Shown here in pieces: positions 35,669-45,352 of a stretch of 50,735 bases of DNA. Each line of letters begins with the position of its first letter. Within the stretch, counting starts at the first letter, position 1. Source of the DNA: an uncultured Pelagibacteraceae bacterium (GTDB lineage: Bacteria; Pseudomonadota; Alphaproteobacteria; Pelagibacterales; Pelagibacteraceae). The DNA is taken from NCBI GenBank assembly GCA_902526085.1, contig CABZJN010000008.1, positions 1 through 50,735 on the forward strand, in the 5' to 3' direction. The position numbers and the translations under genes were made by a program. The notes below the pieces were generated by a model, which worked only from the letters and a program-made list of their open reading frames with translations, was not told the DNA's origin and did not search any database.

Positions 35669-36134
35669 TAATTATTTTTTTGTTTTTTGAAATTATTGTA
35701 AGATAACGCTCAGTGTAGCTTTTATTATATTTAAATATTAAGCTAATACTATTATTTATTTTTACTTTTTTTACAATTTCTGGCCATTCAATTAAGGTTA
35801 TTTGTTTTTTTAAATTTTCTTGGATACCTAAATTGTTTAGTTCTTTTTGATTTTTAACTCTGTATAAGTCGTAGTGCTTTATTAACATTTTTTTTATCTG
35901 ATATTCATTTGTAATACTAAAAGTAGGACTAGGAACCTCTGATATTTTCTGTCTATTTATTCTTTGAAGAGAATTTATAATGTATTTAATGAAAGTAGTT
36001 TTTCCTACACCTAAATTGCCAGTTAAAAGTATGAAATCTCCTATATTGATATGTTTACAAAGTCTTTCGGCTACAAGTTTTGTATCTTTTTCTTTAGAAA
36101 TATTTATTTTGCCGCTTCTAGTAGCGATAAGCAT
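35655..36134 (-). CDS. tsaE: tRNA threonylcarbamoyladenosine synthase ATPase subunit TsaE
   Basis: TsaE is the ATPase partner of TsaB/TsaD in making t6A at position 37 of ANN-decoding tRNAs. The 159-residue protein has a Walker [10 protein letters not shown] at 39-47. It shows PTFSITNEY and HYDLYRV, followed by the conserved LIEWPE motif near 115-120. The length is normal. It overlaps ahcY by 17 nt and amgK by 14 nt, so translation is coupled along this run. Confidence 0.92.
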   Translation of the reverse strand: MLIATRSGKINISKEKDTKLVAERLCKHINIGDFILLTGNLGVGKTTFIKYIINSLQRINRQKISEVPSPTFSITNEYQIKKMLIKHYDLYRVKNQKELNNLGIQENLKKQITLIEWPEIVKKVKINNSISLIFKYNKSYTERYLTIISKNKKIINEFK

Positions 36135-37404
36135 GAGGCTTGTATGGTCCCTCTGGTGTCACGCTTATGTAGTCAGCTTGCTCTTTTGATAATGGTGTTA
36201 ATTTTGCACCAACTTTATCTAGATGAAGTCTTGCCACTTTTTCATCTAAGTGTTTAGGAAGTACATAAACTTTATTTTCATAGTTATCTGAATTGTTCCA
36301 AAGCTCAATTTGCGCAATAACCTGATTGGTAAATGATGCACTCATTACAAAGCTTGGGTGACCAGTTCCACAACCTAAATTTACAAGTCTTCCCTCAGCT
36401 AACAAAATTAATCTTTTGTCGTCTGGGAATGTTATTTCGTGAACTTGAGGTTTTACCTCATCCCATTTATAATTTTTTAAAGCCTCAACTTGAATTTCGT
36501 TATCGAAGTGTCCAATATTACATAGAATAGATCTATCTTTCATAGCTCTCATATGATCTGCTGTTACTACATCTTTATTTCCAGTTGCAGTTACAACAAT
36601 ATCTGCTTGACCAATCATTTCATCCATTAAAACAACTTCGTAACCTTCCATAGCAGCTTGCAATGCACAAATAGGATCAGTTTCAGTTATTAAGACTCTT
36701 GCTCCACTTTGTCTTAAAGATGCTGCACTACCTTTTCCAACATCACCAAAACCTGCAACGATTGCAACTTTTCCTGACATCATTACATCAGTAGCTCTTT
36801 TAATTCCATCAACTAAACTTTCCCTACATCCATATAAATTATCAAATTTTGATTTTGTGACTGAGTCGTTTACATTAATTGCTGGGACTAATAATTGACC
36901 TTGTTCTTCCATTTTTTTAAGTGCTAAAACACCTGTTGTTGTTTCCTCACTTAAACCTTTTACACCTTTTAATAAATCTTTGTAATCTTTATGCATGAGA
37001 GCAGTAAGATCTCCACCATCATCTAAAATCATGTTAGGTATCCAATCTTTTTTACCCTCAATTGTTTGTTTTACGCACCACCAGTATTCTTCCTCTGTCT
37101 CACCCTTCCAAGCAAATACTGGGATACCAGCTTTTGCAATCGCTGCTGCTGCATGATCTTGTGTTGAAAATATATTGCATGAAGACCATCTACATTCTGC
37201 TCCTAAATCAACTAAAGTTTCAATCAAAACTGCTGTTTGAATTGTCATATGAAGACAGCCTAAAATTCTTGCACCTTTAAGTGGATATTTACCTTTATAT
37301 TCAGCTCTTACTGCCATTAATCCTGGCATTTCAGTCTCTGCTAGAGAGATTTCTTTTCTTCCAAATTCTGCTTCGTTAATATCTTTTACTTTATAATCTG
37401 TCAT
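36118..37404 (-). CDS. ahcY: Adenosylhomocysteinase
   Basis: AhcY hydrolyses S-adenosylhomocysteine to adenosine and homocysteine, which drives methylation cycles. The 428-residue protein has the NAD-binding [20 protein letters not shown] segment. [28 protein letters not shown], and the C-terminal [19 protein letters not shown] and [10 protein letters not shown] match the family. It seems to lack the insert of about 40 residues seen in many bacterial enzymes of 465-470 residues. chvG ends 43 nt upstream, too short for a SAH or SAM riboswitch of known type. Confidence 0.95.
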   Translation of the reverse strand: MTDYKVKDINEAEFGRKEISLAETEMPGLMAVRAEYKGKYPLKGARILGCLHMTIQTAVLIETLVDLGAECRWSSCNIFSTQDHAAAAIAKAGIPVFAWKGETEEEYWWCVKQTIEGKKDWIPNMILDDGGDLTALMHKDYKDLLKGVKGLSEETTTGVLALKKMEEQGQLLVPAINVNDSVTKSKFDNLYGCRESLVDGIKRATDVMMSGKVAIVAGFGDVGKGSAASLRQSGARVLITETDPICALQAAMEGYEVVLMDEMIGQADIVVTATGNKDVVTADHMRAMKDRSILCNIGHFDNEIQVEALKNYKWDEVKPQVHEITFPDDKRLILLAEGRLVNLGCGTGHPSFVMSASFTNQVIAQIELWNNSDNYENKVYVLPKHLDEKVARLHLDKVGAKLTPLSKEQADYISVTPEGPYKPHAYRY

Positions 37405-37446
37405 AAGGTAGGGCTTGTAGCAACTTTATTTATATTAATCAACTTT

Positions 37447-38949
37447 TCATTGGGTCGCCGGGAAAATTATTTCAACTTTTGCACCTTTCTCTTTATTATT
37501 TTCAGCTTTAATTTGTCCATTATGCAATTCAACTAAGTTTTTCACAATATTTAGGCCCAAGCCAGAGTGTTCTCCAAAATTTTCAGGTCTATTACTGTAA
37601 AATCTATTGAAAATTTTATTGGTATCCTTCTCACTAAAACCGGTCCCCTCATCAATTACGATAAGTCTTGGCTTGCCTTCTTTGTCTTTACTAACCTGTA
37701 CTATAATTTCTTGATTCTCGTTGCTAAAAGAAATTGAATTCTCAAGTAAATTTGCAATAATTTGTTCTATCCTATTGTTGATACCAAGTATGAAATAATT
37801 CTCAGATCCATTAGACTTTAATTTTATTTGTATTTTTTTCTTTGAATTATATATATTGTTAAAATCATCCACTACAGATTTTGCAATATCCTTTATGTCA
37901 ATCTTTTGCATTGTTTCTGTGGAAATTACTGCCTCATCTTTCAGCATTTGAGAATAATCAGTAATTAATCTTTCTATTCTCTCTACATCATGAGAGACAA
38001 TATTAATTAATTTCTCTCTTTTGGTTTTATCTTCTGTTTCTGAAATTATCTCGGATGCACTTTTTAATGAGGCGAGAGGATTTCTAATTTCATGAAGTAG
38101 GTCTGTTGAATAATTTTCAGCTGTTGCAATTCTTTTATTTAATTGATTAGTCATTTCATCAAGAGATTTTGATAATATTCCTAATTCATCATTTCTTGTC
38201 TTGACCCTTTCTATATCTGTTTTTTCGTTGCTTTTGTCTTTTATGATTTTTGTATAAGTAACTAAATTTTTAATGGGTTTTAAAAAATATCTATTTAAGA
38301 CATATGAAAAAATAATGATAACCAAAAGTACCATAAGAGCTGTTCTAATAATAAAGTTCTCTCTCTCCTCAATTTGTGCAATTATGTTATCAGCATTTTC
38401 AGATATAAGAATATAGCCATTATTATTCAAATAATTAATACTCTTTATACTAAAAACAAAAAACTGTTCTCGCATTTGTTTCAAATTAGTTAAAGATTTT
38501 TCAGATCCTGATAAATAATATTTATTAAGATCTTCATCGAAAATTGTTTCATTTTTGTTTTCTTGATTATTAAAATTATTCTCAATTGATTGCTCAGTTA
38601 ATTCTTCAATTAGTAATAATGATGATGGAACAGATCTTGTATCTCCAATCCAGTTTAATTTATCGTCAAAAAATATTACTCTATCTAGTTTTTCAAAATA
38701 AGGAAATCGGGACTTTTTTGAAAATAAAAATTCACTTATTCCATATTCATTTAATTTTATATTTGATTTTTCAAGATTTAATATTGTTTGAGTAATTATA
38801 TCTTTATGATTTTTTTGTTTTTCATTAATCAAATTTTTTTGAATAGCACCTAAGTAAAAGAAAGTGATTATTATTATAAATATGAAGACTACTAGATTAA
38901 TGAAAAGGAATTTCTGTAATATAGAGAGATTTTTTAGTATTTTTCCCAT
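37447..38949 (-). CDS. chvG: Sensor histidine kinase ChvG-like
   Basis: The 500-residue inner-membrane kinase has an N-terminal membrane helix (about 13-33). A periplasmic sensor of about 160 residues follows, then a second helix (about 200-218) and a HAMP region. The HisKA motif is DLLHEIRNPLASLKSASE. The ATPase domain includes NLLENSISFS, DEGTGFS and GLGLNIV. It pairs with the upstream response regulator, 5 nt apart. ChvG senses acid or envelope stress in rhizobia; the signal in this organism is unknown. No hprK or PTS gene lies between it and ahcY. Confidence 0.88.
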   Translation of the reverse strand: MGKILKNLSILQKFLFINLVVFIFIIIITFFYLGAIQKNLINEKQKNHKDIITQTILNLEKSNIKLNEYGISEFLFSKKSRFPYFEKLDRVIFFDDKLNWIGDTRSVPSSLLLIEELTEQSIENNFNNQENKNETIFDEDLNKYYLSGSEKSLTNLKQMREQFFVFSIKSINYLNNNGYILISENADNIIAQIEERENFIIRTALMVLLVIIIFSYVLNRYFLKPIKNLVTYTKIIKDKSNEKTDIERVKTRNDELGILSKSLDEMTNQLNKRIATAENYSTDLLHEIRNPLASLKSASEIISETEDKTKREKLINIVSHDVERIERLITDYSQMLKDEAVISTETMQKIDIKDIAKSVVDDFNNIYNSKKKIQIKLKSNGSENYFILGINNRIEQIIANLLENSISFSNENQEIIVQVSKDKEGKPRLIVIDEGTGFSEKDTNKIFNRFYSNRPENFGEHSGLGLNIVKNLVELHNGQIKAENNKEKGAKVEIIFPATQ

Positions 38950-38954
38950 AATTA

Positions 38955-39659
38955 TTATTTAACATTCCATCTATATCCACTTCCATATCTTGTTTCAATT
39001 GCTGAAAAATCGCTATCTACCTTTTTAAATTTTTTTCTTATCCTTTTAACATGACTATCAATAGTCCTATCCTCTATATCAGTGTCTTCTCTATAAGCTA
39101 CATCCATCAGCAAGGCTCTCTCTTTAATCATTCCTGGTCTTTTTGCTAGCTCCTCAACAATTTTAAATTCTGTTGTAGTCAGTTTATCAGGCAATTGTTT
39201 ACCATCCCACTCACATTCAAGTTGGGAAGGATCTAATTTTAACTTACCATGAGAAATTACATTTTTATTTTCTTCGATATTAATATCCTTATCTTTTTTT
39301 CTTAATTGTACTTTAATTCTTTCAACTAAAACTTTGGTTGAAAATCCTCCAGTTTTACCAACAAAGTCATCTGCACCAAGTTTTAAACCACTAACCTCGT
39401 CGGTTACTTCATCTTTAGAAGTTAGAAAAATAACTGGCATAGAAGTTTTTTTTCTAAGTTTTCTAAGAAGTTCTTCACCATCCATTCTTGGCATTTTAAT
39501 ATCAATCACAGCAAGATCAGGTGGTGTTCTCGATAATCCAACAAGGGCATTTTCACCATCAATATAAGTTTGAACTTTAAAACCTTCCTTTTCTAAAGCC
39601 ATCTGGACAGATGTTAATAAATTTCTATCATCATCTACTAACGCAATTGTTTGTGACAT
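38955..39659 (-). CDS. chvI: Response regulator ChvI-like (OmpR family)
   Basis: The 234-residue protein has a receiver domain (about 4-115; phospho-acceptor Asp in LAVIDIKMPRMDG). A C-terminal winged-helix DNA-binding domain spans about 135-232 (LTTTEFKIVEELAKRPGMIK, DSHVKRIRKKFK). It is the partner of the adjacent ChvG kinase. ChvI regulons in alphaproteobacteria include envelope and exopolysaccharide genes. It is the first gene of a run continuing to ahcY, tsaE, amgK and murU. Confidence 0.9.
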   Translation of the reverse strand: MSQTIALVDDDRNLLTSVQMALEKEGFKVQTYIDGENALVGLSRTPPDLAVIDIKMPRMDGEELLRKLRKKTSMPVIFLTSKDEVTDEVSGLKLGADDFVGKTGGFSTKVLVERIKVQLRKKDKDINIEENKNVISHGKLKLDPSQLECEWDGKQLPDKLTTTEFKIVEELAKRPGMIKERALLMDVAYREDTDIEDRTIDSHVKRIRKKFKKVDSDFSAIETRYGSGYRWNVK

Positions 39660-39709
39660 AAATTAAAATAAAAATACTAAATTGTTCATATTAGGGCAAT
39701 TGTTTGTTT

Positions 39710-42484
39710 TCAATGAAGTTCACCCCAATTTTCTCCAATATTCACATCGACTAAAAGAGGTATTGAAAATGAATGAAGTTCACTATCTTTCACACTCAAC
39801 ATCAAATCCTTAATTAATTTAGTACTTTTTTTTGTTTCTTTTGAGCTTTCTTCAAAAATTAACTCATCGTGTATCTGTAACAACATTTTTAAACTATTAT
39901 TTTTATTATTGGAGATTTCTTTGTTTATCCTGATCATTGCTAATCTCATTACCTCAGATGCTGACCCTTGAATTGGAGCATTTATCGCTGCCCTCTCTTG
40001 AAAATTTCTTACATTAAAATTCTTATCATTAATTCCAGTGAGATGTGTTTTTCTTCCAAATATATTGCTTACATAGCCACTTTTTCTACAAAAATTCACA
40101 GTTGTTTTCATATAATCTTTAATTTCTGGAAATTTTTTAAAATAAGAATTTAAAAATTCTTCTGCTTCATTGTTTGAAACATTGATTTGTTTGGCTAGAC
40201 CATATTGTGATATGCCATAAATAATTCCAAAGTTGATTGCTTTTGCTCTTCTTCTCGTTTCAGAATCAATCTTATTTATTTCTTTTCCAAAAACTTGACT
40301 AGCTGTCAAAGTATGAATATCCTCATTATTTAAGAACGCCTTTTTCAACTGTTTTACATCTGCTAGATCTGCTAAAATTCTCATTTCAACTTGGTTGTAG
40401 TCTGCGGAAATCAATTTATTATTTTTTTCAGAAACAAACGCTTTTCTTATATCCTTGCCATCATCTGATTTTATTGGAATATTTTGTAAATTTGGATCAC
40501 TAGATGCAAGTCTACCTGTTGTAGTAGCTGCTAACAAAAAAGATGTATGAACTCTTTTAGTATTTTGATTTATATGTTCTGGCAATGAATCTGAGTAAGT
40601 ATTTTTAAGTTTACTAATTTGCCTCCATTCCAAGATGAGTTTTGGAAATTCATAACCTTTAAAAGCTAAGTCCTCTAAAACTGAAGCACTAGTAGCAAAA
40701 CTTCCTTTCTTTGTTTTTTTTAAAGCAGCTATTTTTAAATCGTTGTACATTATTTCACCAAGTTGCTTCGTTGATCCAATGTTAAATGTTTTCTTTGAAA
40801 TCTTAAAAATAGATTTTTCTAATTTTTCGATTTTATTTGAAAATTTTGAAGAAAGTTTGTTGAGTGAAGATTTATCAAGTTTAATGCCTTTTATCTCCAT
40901 CTCTGCTAGTATTTTAATTAATGGTTTTTCAAATAACTCATAAATATTCAATAATTTTTCTGCTTTTAGTGATTTTAAAAAAATTTTGTACAATCTAAAT
41001 GTAATATCTGCATCTTCAGCGGCATAATCTTTAGCTTCAGATATGTCCACTTCAGAAAAATTAAGTTGTTTTTTTCCCGTCCCCACTAAATCTTTAAATT
41101 TAATAGTTTTATGACCTAGATGGATCTCTGAAAGTGTATCCATATTATGCCTATTTTTACCAGCATCTAGTGTGTAAGACATAAGCATAGTATCTTCCAT
41201 GGAATTCAAAGTGATTCCACGGTGATAAAAGACAATAAAATCAAACTTAATATTTTGTCCTACTTTTTTAATGCTCTCATCCTCTAAATAATTCTTTAAA
41301 ATACTTAAGACTTTTTTTTCGTCAAGATTGTTTCCACTAACGTGATTTAATGGAATGTAACATGCATTTCCAATTCTGTTAGAGATTGAAATACCTACTA
41401 ACTTTGCTGTATGAGGGTCTAATGAAGTTGTTTCAGTATCTATTGCAAATTCACCTATTTCCTCAGATTGTTTCATCCAATCTTCAATCTCCTTTTCATT
41501 TTTAATTAATTGATAATTTTTTTTCTTAATTTCTGTTGTTTTTTCTGAATTTTTGTCAATATCTTTAGTTACAGGATTATTTGTACCACCATACTTTGAG
41601 ATAGCAGAACTTAATAGCCTATTAAATTCCATTTCTCTTAGAAAAGAATAAAGCTTATCTTGATCAACACTTTTAAGTATGAATTCTTCAATTTTATTTT
41701 TTACAGGTACATTTTTTTTTAAAGTAACTAATTTTTTGCTAATAATTGCATCATCTCTGTTATTTATTAATGTTTCTCTTCTTTTATTTTGTTTTATTTT
41801 TGATGCATTTTTTAATAAATTTTCTAAAGTTCCATATTGATTTATCAATTCAGCAGCAGTTTTAACTCCTATACCAGGTACACCAGGCACGTTATCTGTG
41901 CTATCACCAGCTAAAGATTGTACATCTATTACTTTTTCTGGAGTAACTCCAAATTTATTATGGACATCGTCTTGATTTATAAATTTGTTCTTCATTGGAT
42001 CATAAATTCTCACCCCTTTTTTATAAAGCTGCATTAAGTCTTTGTCTGAAGAAACAATTGTTACCTTTGCACCTAATTCTAAAATTTTTTCTACATATGT
42101 TGCAATTAAATCATCTGCCTCATAATTGATTAACTCAATTGAAGGTAAATTAAAGGCTTTTACAGATTTCCTGATGTATTCAAATTGAGGAATTAGATCG
42201 TCAGGTGCATCAGATCTATTTCCTTTATACTCTGAATATATTTCATTTCTAAAATTTTTTCTTGCTGAATCAAATATTACTGCAAAGTGTGTTGGTTTAT
42301 CTAAATTATCATCTGATTTAGAGTCCTCTAATAATTTAAAAAGCATATTACAAAAACCGCTGACGGCACCAACTGGTAATCCATCACTTTTTCTAGTTAA
42401 AGGAGGAAGGGCATAATATGCTCTAAAAATGTATCCCGAACCATCTATTAAGTAAAAATGGTCACTTTTTTTAATTTTCTCCAT
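39710..42484 (-). CDS. polA: DNA polymerase I
   Basis: PolA fills gaps and removes RNA primers. The 924-residue protein shows the 5'-3' exonuclease domain (1-290; YLIDGSGYIFRAYYALP, NYEADDLIATY). An intact 3'-5' exonuclease has DTETTSLDPH and YAAEDADITFRLY. The polymerase domain has SADYNQVEMRILA (motif A), RRRAKAINFGIIYG (motif B) and LQIHDELIFE (motif C). All metal-binding acids are visible. The proofreading domain is often lost in small genomes, so its retention here is notable. The upstream divergent gap to the ABC ATPase is 50 nt. Confidence 0.97.
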   Translation of the reverse strand: MEKIKKSDHFYLIDGSGYIFRAYYALPPLTRKSDGLPVGAVSGFCNMLFKLLEDSKSDDNLDKPTHFAVIFDSARKNFRNEIYSEYKGNRSDAPDDLIPQFEYIRKSVKAFNLPSIELINYEADDLIATYVEKILELGAKVTIVSSDKDLMQLYKKGVRIYDPMKNKFINQDDVHNKFGVTPEKVIDVQSLAGDSTDNVPGVPGIGVKTAAELINQYGTLENLLKNASKIKQNKRRETLINNRDDAIISKKLVTLKKNVPVKNKIEEFILKSVDQDKLYSFLREMEFNRLLSSAISKYGGTNNPVTKDIDKNSEKTTEIKKKNYQLIKNEKEIEDWMKQSEEIGEFAIDTETTSLDPHTAKLVGISISNRIGNACYIPLNHVSGNNLDEKKVLSILKNYLEDESIKKVGQNIKFDFIVFYHRGITLNSMEDTMLMSYTLDAGKNRHNMDTLSEIHLGHKTIKFKDLVGTGKKQLNFSEVDISEAKDYAAEDADITFRLYKIFLKSLKAEKLLNIYELFEKPLIKILAEMEIKGIKLDKSSLNKLSSKFSNKIEKLEKSIFKISKKTFNIGSTKQLGEIMYNDLKIAALKKTKKGSFATSASVLEDLAFKGYEFPKLILEWRQISKLKNTYSDSLPEHINQNTKRVHTSFLLAATTTGRLASSDPNLQNIPIKSDDGKDIRKAFVSEKNNKLISADYNQVEMRILADLADVKQLKKAFLNNEDIHTLTASQVFGKEINKIDSETRRRAKAINFGIIYGISQYGLAKQINVSNNEAEEFLNSYFKKFPEIKDYMKTTVNFCRKSGYVSNIFGRKTHLTGINDKNFNVRNFQERAAINAPIQGSASEVMRLAMIRINKEISNNKNNSLKMLLQIHDELIFEESSKETKKSTKLIKDLMLSVKDSELHSFSIPLLVDVNIGENWGELH

Positions 42485-42534
42485 AATGTAATGATATCTT
42501 AATTTTTATAAATGTAATAAATGTATGCCCTCAT

Positions 42535-43464
42535 ATGAATAAAAAAAACGTTTTAACTGTTAAAAACTTGAATAAAGTTTATTCAAAAAATGGTTCTAAA
42601 CAAACTCATGCGCTTAATAATTTAAACTTAGAGGTGAAAGAAGGTGAAATTTTTGGTCTATTAGGACCAAATGGAGCTGGAAAGAGTACATTTATAAACA
42701 TATTGGGTGGATCAGTTGTAAAAACTGGTGGTGAAGTAAATGTTTGGGGGTTTAACTTAGATAAAAACCCTAGACAAGTTAGAGCCTCTATTGGGATTGT
42801 TCCACAAGAGGTGAACTTTGATCCATTTTTTAGTCCCAGAAAACTTTTAGAGCTTCAAGCAGGTCTATATGGAATCAGACAAAAAGATAGAATTACAGAT
42901 ACTATATTGAAGTTGGTGTCATTAGAGCAACAAGCTGACAGTTATGCTAGAGCCTTATCTGGTGGTATGAAGAGGAGATTACTTGTAGCAAAAGCAATGG
43001 TGCATCAACCTCCAATTATAATTTTAGACGAGCCTACCGCAGGAGTTGATGTGGAACTAAGAAATACATTATGGGAAAATGTGAAATCTTTGAACAAACA
43101 AGGGGTAACAACAATACTAACAACTCATTACCTTGAGGAAGCAGAAAAAATGTGTGATAGGATTGGTATACTAAGTGGAGGAAAATTAGTAGCATTGGAC
43201 ACCACTAAAAATCTCTTAGAAAGAATTCAAACAAAAATTGTATATGTCACCACAGATAAAAAAACTAATATTAACGACAACGCTTTTGAGTCATTAAAAG
43301 TTATATCGAATGTCGAAAACAAGTTGGTTTTATCTTATGAGAAGAGTAAATTAAGCATAGACTCAATAATTACAGAAATTAAGAAACAAGATATAAAAAT
43401 ACAAGATATTTCAACTGATGACGGAGATCTCGAAGATGTATTTTTAAGACTTACAAAAAACTAA
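42535..43464 (+). CDS. ABC transporter ATP-binding protein (ABC-2 type, stand-alone)
   Basis: A 309-residue single ABC domain. It has Walker A GPNGAGKST, signature LSGGMKRRLLVAKAM and Walker B IIILDEPTAGVD. Its C-terminal extension is typical of the CcmA/YadG group of ABC-2 exporters (VFLRLTKN end). No permease gene lies next to it, although such ATPases usually pair with an ABC-2 permease. The partner must be encoded elsewhere. It converges on regA with a one-base gap. The substrate is unknown. Confidence 0.87.
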   Translation: MNKKNVLTVKNLNKVYSKNGSKQTHALNNLNLEVKEGEIFGLLGPNGAGKSTFINILGGSVVKTGGEVNVWGFNLDKNPRQVRASIGIVPQEVNFDPFFSPRKLLELQAGLYGIRQKDRITDTILKLVSLEQQADSYARALSGGMKRRLLVAKAMVHQPPIIILDEPTAGVDVELRNTLWENVKSLNKQGVTTILTTHYLEEAEKMCDRIGILSGGKLVALDTTKNLLERIQTKIVYVTTDKKTNINDNAFESLKVISNVENKLVLSYEKSKLSIDSIITEIKKQDIKIQDISTDDGDLEDVFLRLTKN

Positions 43465-43465
43465 A

Positions 43466-44029
43466 TTATCTAGGAGATCTTTTAGAAAGTATTCTTTGAA
43501 GAGTTCTTCTGTGCATTTTTAGTCTTCTTGCGGTTTCAGAGACATTCCTGTTACATAACTCAAAAACCCTATGTATGTGCTCCCATTTTACTCTATCCGC
43601 TGACATCGGGTTTTCTGGAGGAGCTGGTTTTTGATTTGGATCAGCCAAAAGTGCTTTTTCAACATCATCTGCATCTGCTGGCTTGGCAATATAGTCAATT
43701 GCTCCCTCTTTAATTGCAGCTACAGCTGTTGGAATATTACCATATCCAGTTAACATAATAATTCTACTTTTGATATTTACTTTTTGAATTTCTTTTACTA
43801 CCTCTAGTCCATTACCATCATTTAATCTAAGATCCACAACAGCAAATGCTGGACTTTGTGATTTTACGGTCTCAATACCAATTTTTACACTCTCAGCTTG
43901 TGTAACTGTAAAACCTTTTTTTTCCATAGCTCTAGCCAATCTTTGTCTGAATGGATTGTCATCGTCTACTATCAAAAGCGATTTATCCTCAAAATCACTT
44001 AATTTTTGAAGTGTTGGTTGGTTAATCAT
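43466..44029 (-). CDS. regA: Response regulator RegA/ActR/PrrA family
   Basis: The 187-residue protein has a receiver domain (residues about 17-128; phospho-acceptor Asp in AVVDLRLNDGNGLEVV). A Pro-rich linker (PNQKPAPPENP) follows. The short C-terminal Fis-type HTH is NVSETARRLKMHRRTLQRIL. This is the RegA/ActR layout, a redox-responsive regulator of respiration and carbon or nitrogen fixation in alphaproteobacteria. The RegB kinase is not in this window. It is divergent from the polyamine operon, so it shares a 144-bp control region with it. Confidence 0.92.
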   Translation of the reverse strand: MINQPTLQKLSDFEDKSLLIVDDDNPFRQRLARAMEKKGFTVTQAESVKIGIETVKSQSPAFAVVDLRLNDGNGLEVVKEIQKVNIKSRIIMLTGYGNIPTAVAAIKEGAIDYIAKPADADDVEKALLADPNQKPAPPENPMSADRVKWEHIHRVFELCNRNVSETARRLKMHRRTLQRILSKRSPR

Positions 44030-44097
44030 AGCCCTTATATGGAAGTAAATTTTAATATTTCAATAGCATTATTTACTTTACATTATTAATTATTTCC

Positions 44098-44116
44098 CAT
44101 AAATGCTGCATTTATG
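44098..44116 (+). promoter_or_regulatory. Inverted repeat in the polyamine operon leader
   Basis: CATAAATGC-T-GCATTTATG is a perfect 9-bp inverted repeat around one base, two bases before the terminator-like hairpin. It can be a dimeric regulator site in DNA or a short hairpin in the leader RNA. Its CTGCAT (44106-44111) is complementary to ATGCAG (44134-44139) in the downstream terminator arm, so it could also act as an anti-terminator strand. Confidence 0.5.
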
Positions 44117-44117
44117 A

Positions 44118-44148
44118 AACTTGCATACGTGATATGCAGGTTTTTTTT
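44118..44148 (+). terminator. Attenuator-like intrinsic terminator before the polyamine operon
   Basis: AACTTGCATA pairs with TATGCAGGTT over 10 bp (one G-U) around a CGTGA loop, followed by eight T residues. It lies 26 nt upstream of the decarboxylase start on the same strand. The gene upstream (regA) is divergent, so this terminator can only act on the operon's own leader. The 5' arm TTGCATA is also perfectly complementary to TATGCAA (44173-44179) at the start codon, which allows an alternative structure that hides the start. Confidence 0.65.
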
Positions 44149-44173
44149 GTAAATTTTTTTTAGAGGTGCAGAT

Positions 44174-45352
44174 ATGCAAAAATTTAAGTCAGTTGAGGAA
44201 TTAATTAATCAACTGAGACCGACAGGACCTGTTTATTGTATTAGAAAAGAGTCAATCAAATTGGCTTCTAAATACTTTAAAAAAAATTTCCCTGGAAAAA
44301 TACTTTATGCATTAAAAACCAACCCTCATCCCGTAGTTCTTAAAACTATTGTTGAAAGCGGGATTAATCATTTTGATGTAGCATCTATAAAAGAAATAGA
44401 GGCTATAAAAAAAATAAGTCCAAATGCGAACTGTTCCTATATGCATACAGTTAAAAGTAGAGAAAGCATTAAAGAGGCATATTTTAAACATAATGTTAAA
44501 GCCTTTTCTTTGGATACTAAAGATGAACTAATAAAAATTTTAGAAAGTACAAATTATGCAGATGACTTAGAGTTATTTGTTAGAGTTTCTGTATCTAATG
44601 AACATGCAGAAATTGATTTATCAAAAAAATTTGGAGCAATTAATAATGAAGCGGCTGGACTTCTCAGGTTAACAAGACAATATTGTAAAAAAATTGGACT
44701 TAGTTTTCATGTCGGATCACAATGTATGCACCCAATATCTTATTCAAAAGGAATATTTGAAATCAATAATATAATTAAAAAAACTAAAATTATACCTGAT
44801 GTGATTAATGTTGGAGGAGGATTTCCTACTATTTACCCTGATCTTATTCCTCAATCTTTAGATGCTTATTTTAACGAAATTAAAAAAGGTTTAAGTAATT
44901 TAAAATTGGATAAGCTTCCAGAAATTATTTGTGAACCTGGAAGAGCAATTGTTGCAGAAAGTGGATCAACAATTGTAAGAGTTGATTTAAGAAAAAAACA
45001 GAAACTTTATATAAATGATGGAACGTATGGAACTTTGTTTGATGCTGGAGTTCCTAACATAGTTTATCCATCAAAAATGATAACTGATGGAAGAGTAATC
45101 TCCAAGAAATTAACATCTTTTGATTTCTATGGCCCAACTTGTGATAGCATGGACTATATGAAAGGCCCTTTTATTTTGCCAAATAATATAAAAGAAAATG
45201 ATTATATAGAACTAGGACAGCTTGGAGCATATGGATTAACTTTTAGAACTAATTTTAATGGATTTTATTCTAATGAAATTTATGAAGTTGAAGATAGTCC
45301 AATCATGACGATGTATGACAAAAAAGCAAATAAAGAGTTTCTTGTTGCTTAA
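44174..45352 (+). CDS. PLP-dependent ornithine/lysine-type decarboxylase (fold III)
   Basis: The 392-residue protein is a group IV decarboxylase with an alanine-racemase-type barrel. The PLP Lys48 is in ILYALKTNPHP. HVGSQC and CEPGRAIVAESG follow, and the substrate-side Cys323 is in FYGPTCDSMDYM. The GPTCDS-D pattern is found in ornithine and lysine/ornithine decarboxylases; an arginine preference is not indicated but cannot be excluded. It makes putrescine or cadaverine in the cytoplasm. AGAGG (44162-44166) is the ribosome site. Its stop overlaps the next gene (TAATG). A terminator-like leader precedes it, so attenuation is likely. Confidence 0.88.
   Translation: MQKFKSVEELINQLRPTGPVYCIRKESIKLASKYFKKNFPGKILYALKTNPHPVVLKTIVESGINHFDVASIKEIEAIKKISPNANCSYMHTVKSRESIKEAYFKHNVKAFSLDTKDELIKILESTNYADDLELFVRVSVSNEHAEIDLSKKFGAINNEAAGLLRLTRQYCKKIGLSFHVGSQCMHPISYSKGIFEINNIIKKTKIIPDVINVGGGFPTIYPDLIPQSLDAYFNEIKKGLSNLKLDKLPEIICEPGRAIVAESGSTIVRVDLRKKQKLYINDGTYGTLFDAGVPNIVYPSKMITDGRVISKKLTSFDFYGPTCDSMDYMKGPFILPNNIKENDYIELGQLGAYGLTFRTNFNGFYSNEIYEVEDSPIMTMYDKKANKEFLVA

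Noticed and set aside
37405..37446. Possible SAM or SAH riboswitch before ahcY
   Set aside because: The gap is only 42 nt with no convincing stem, too short for a known class.
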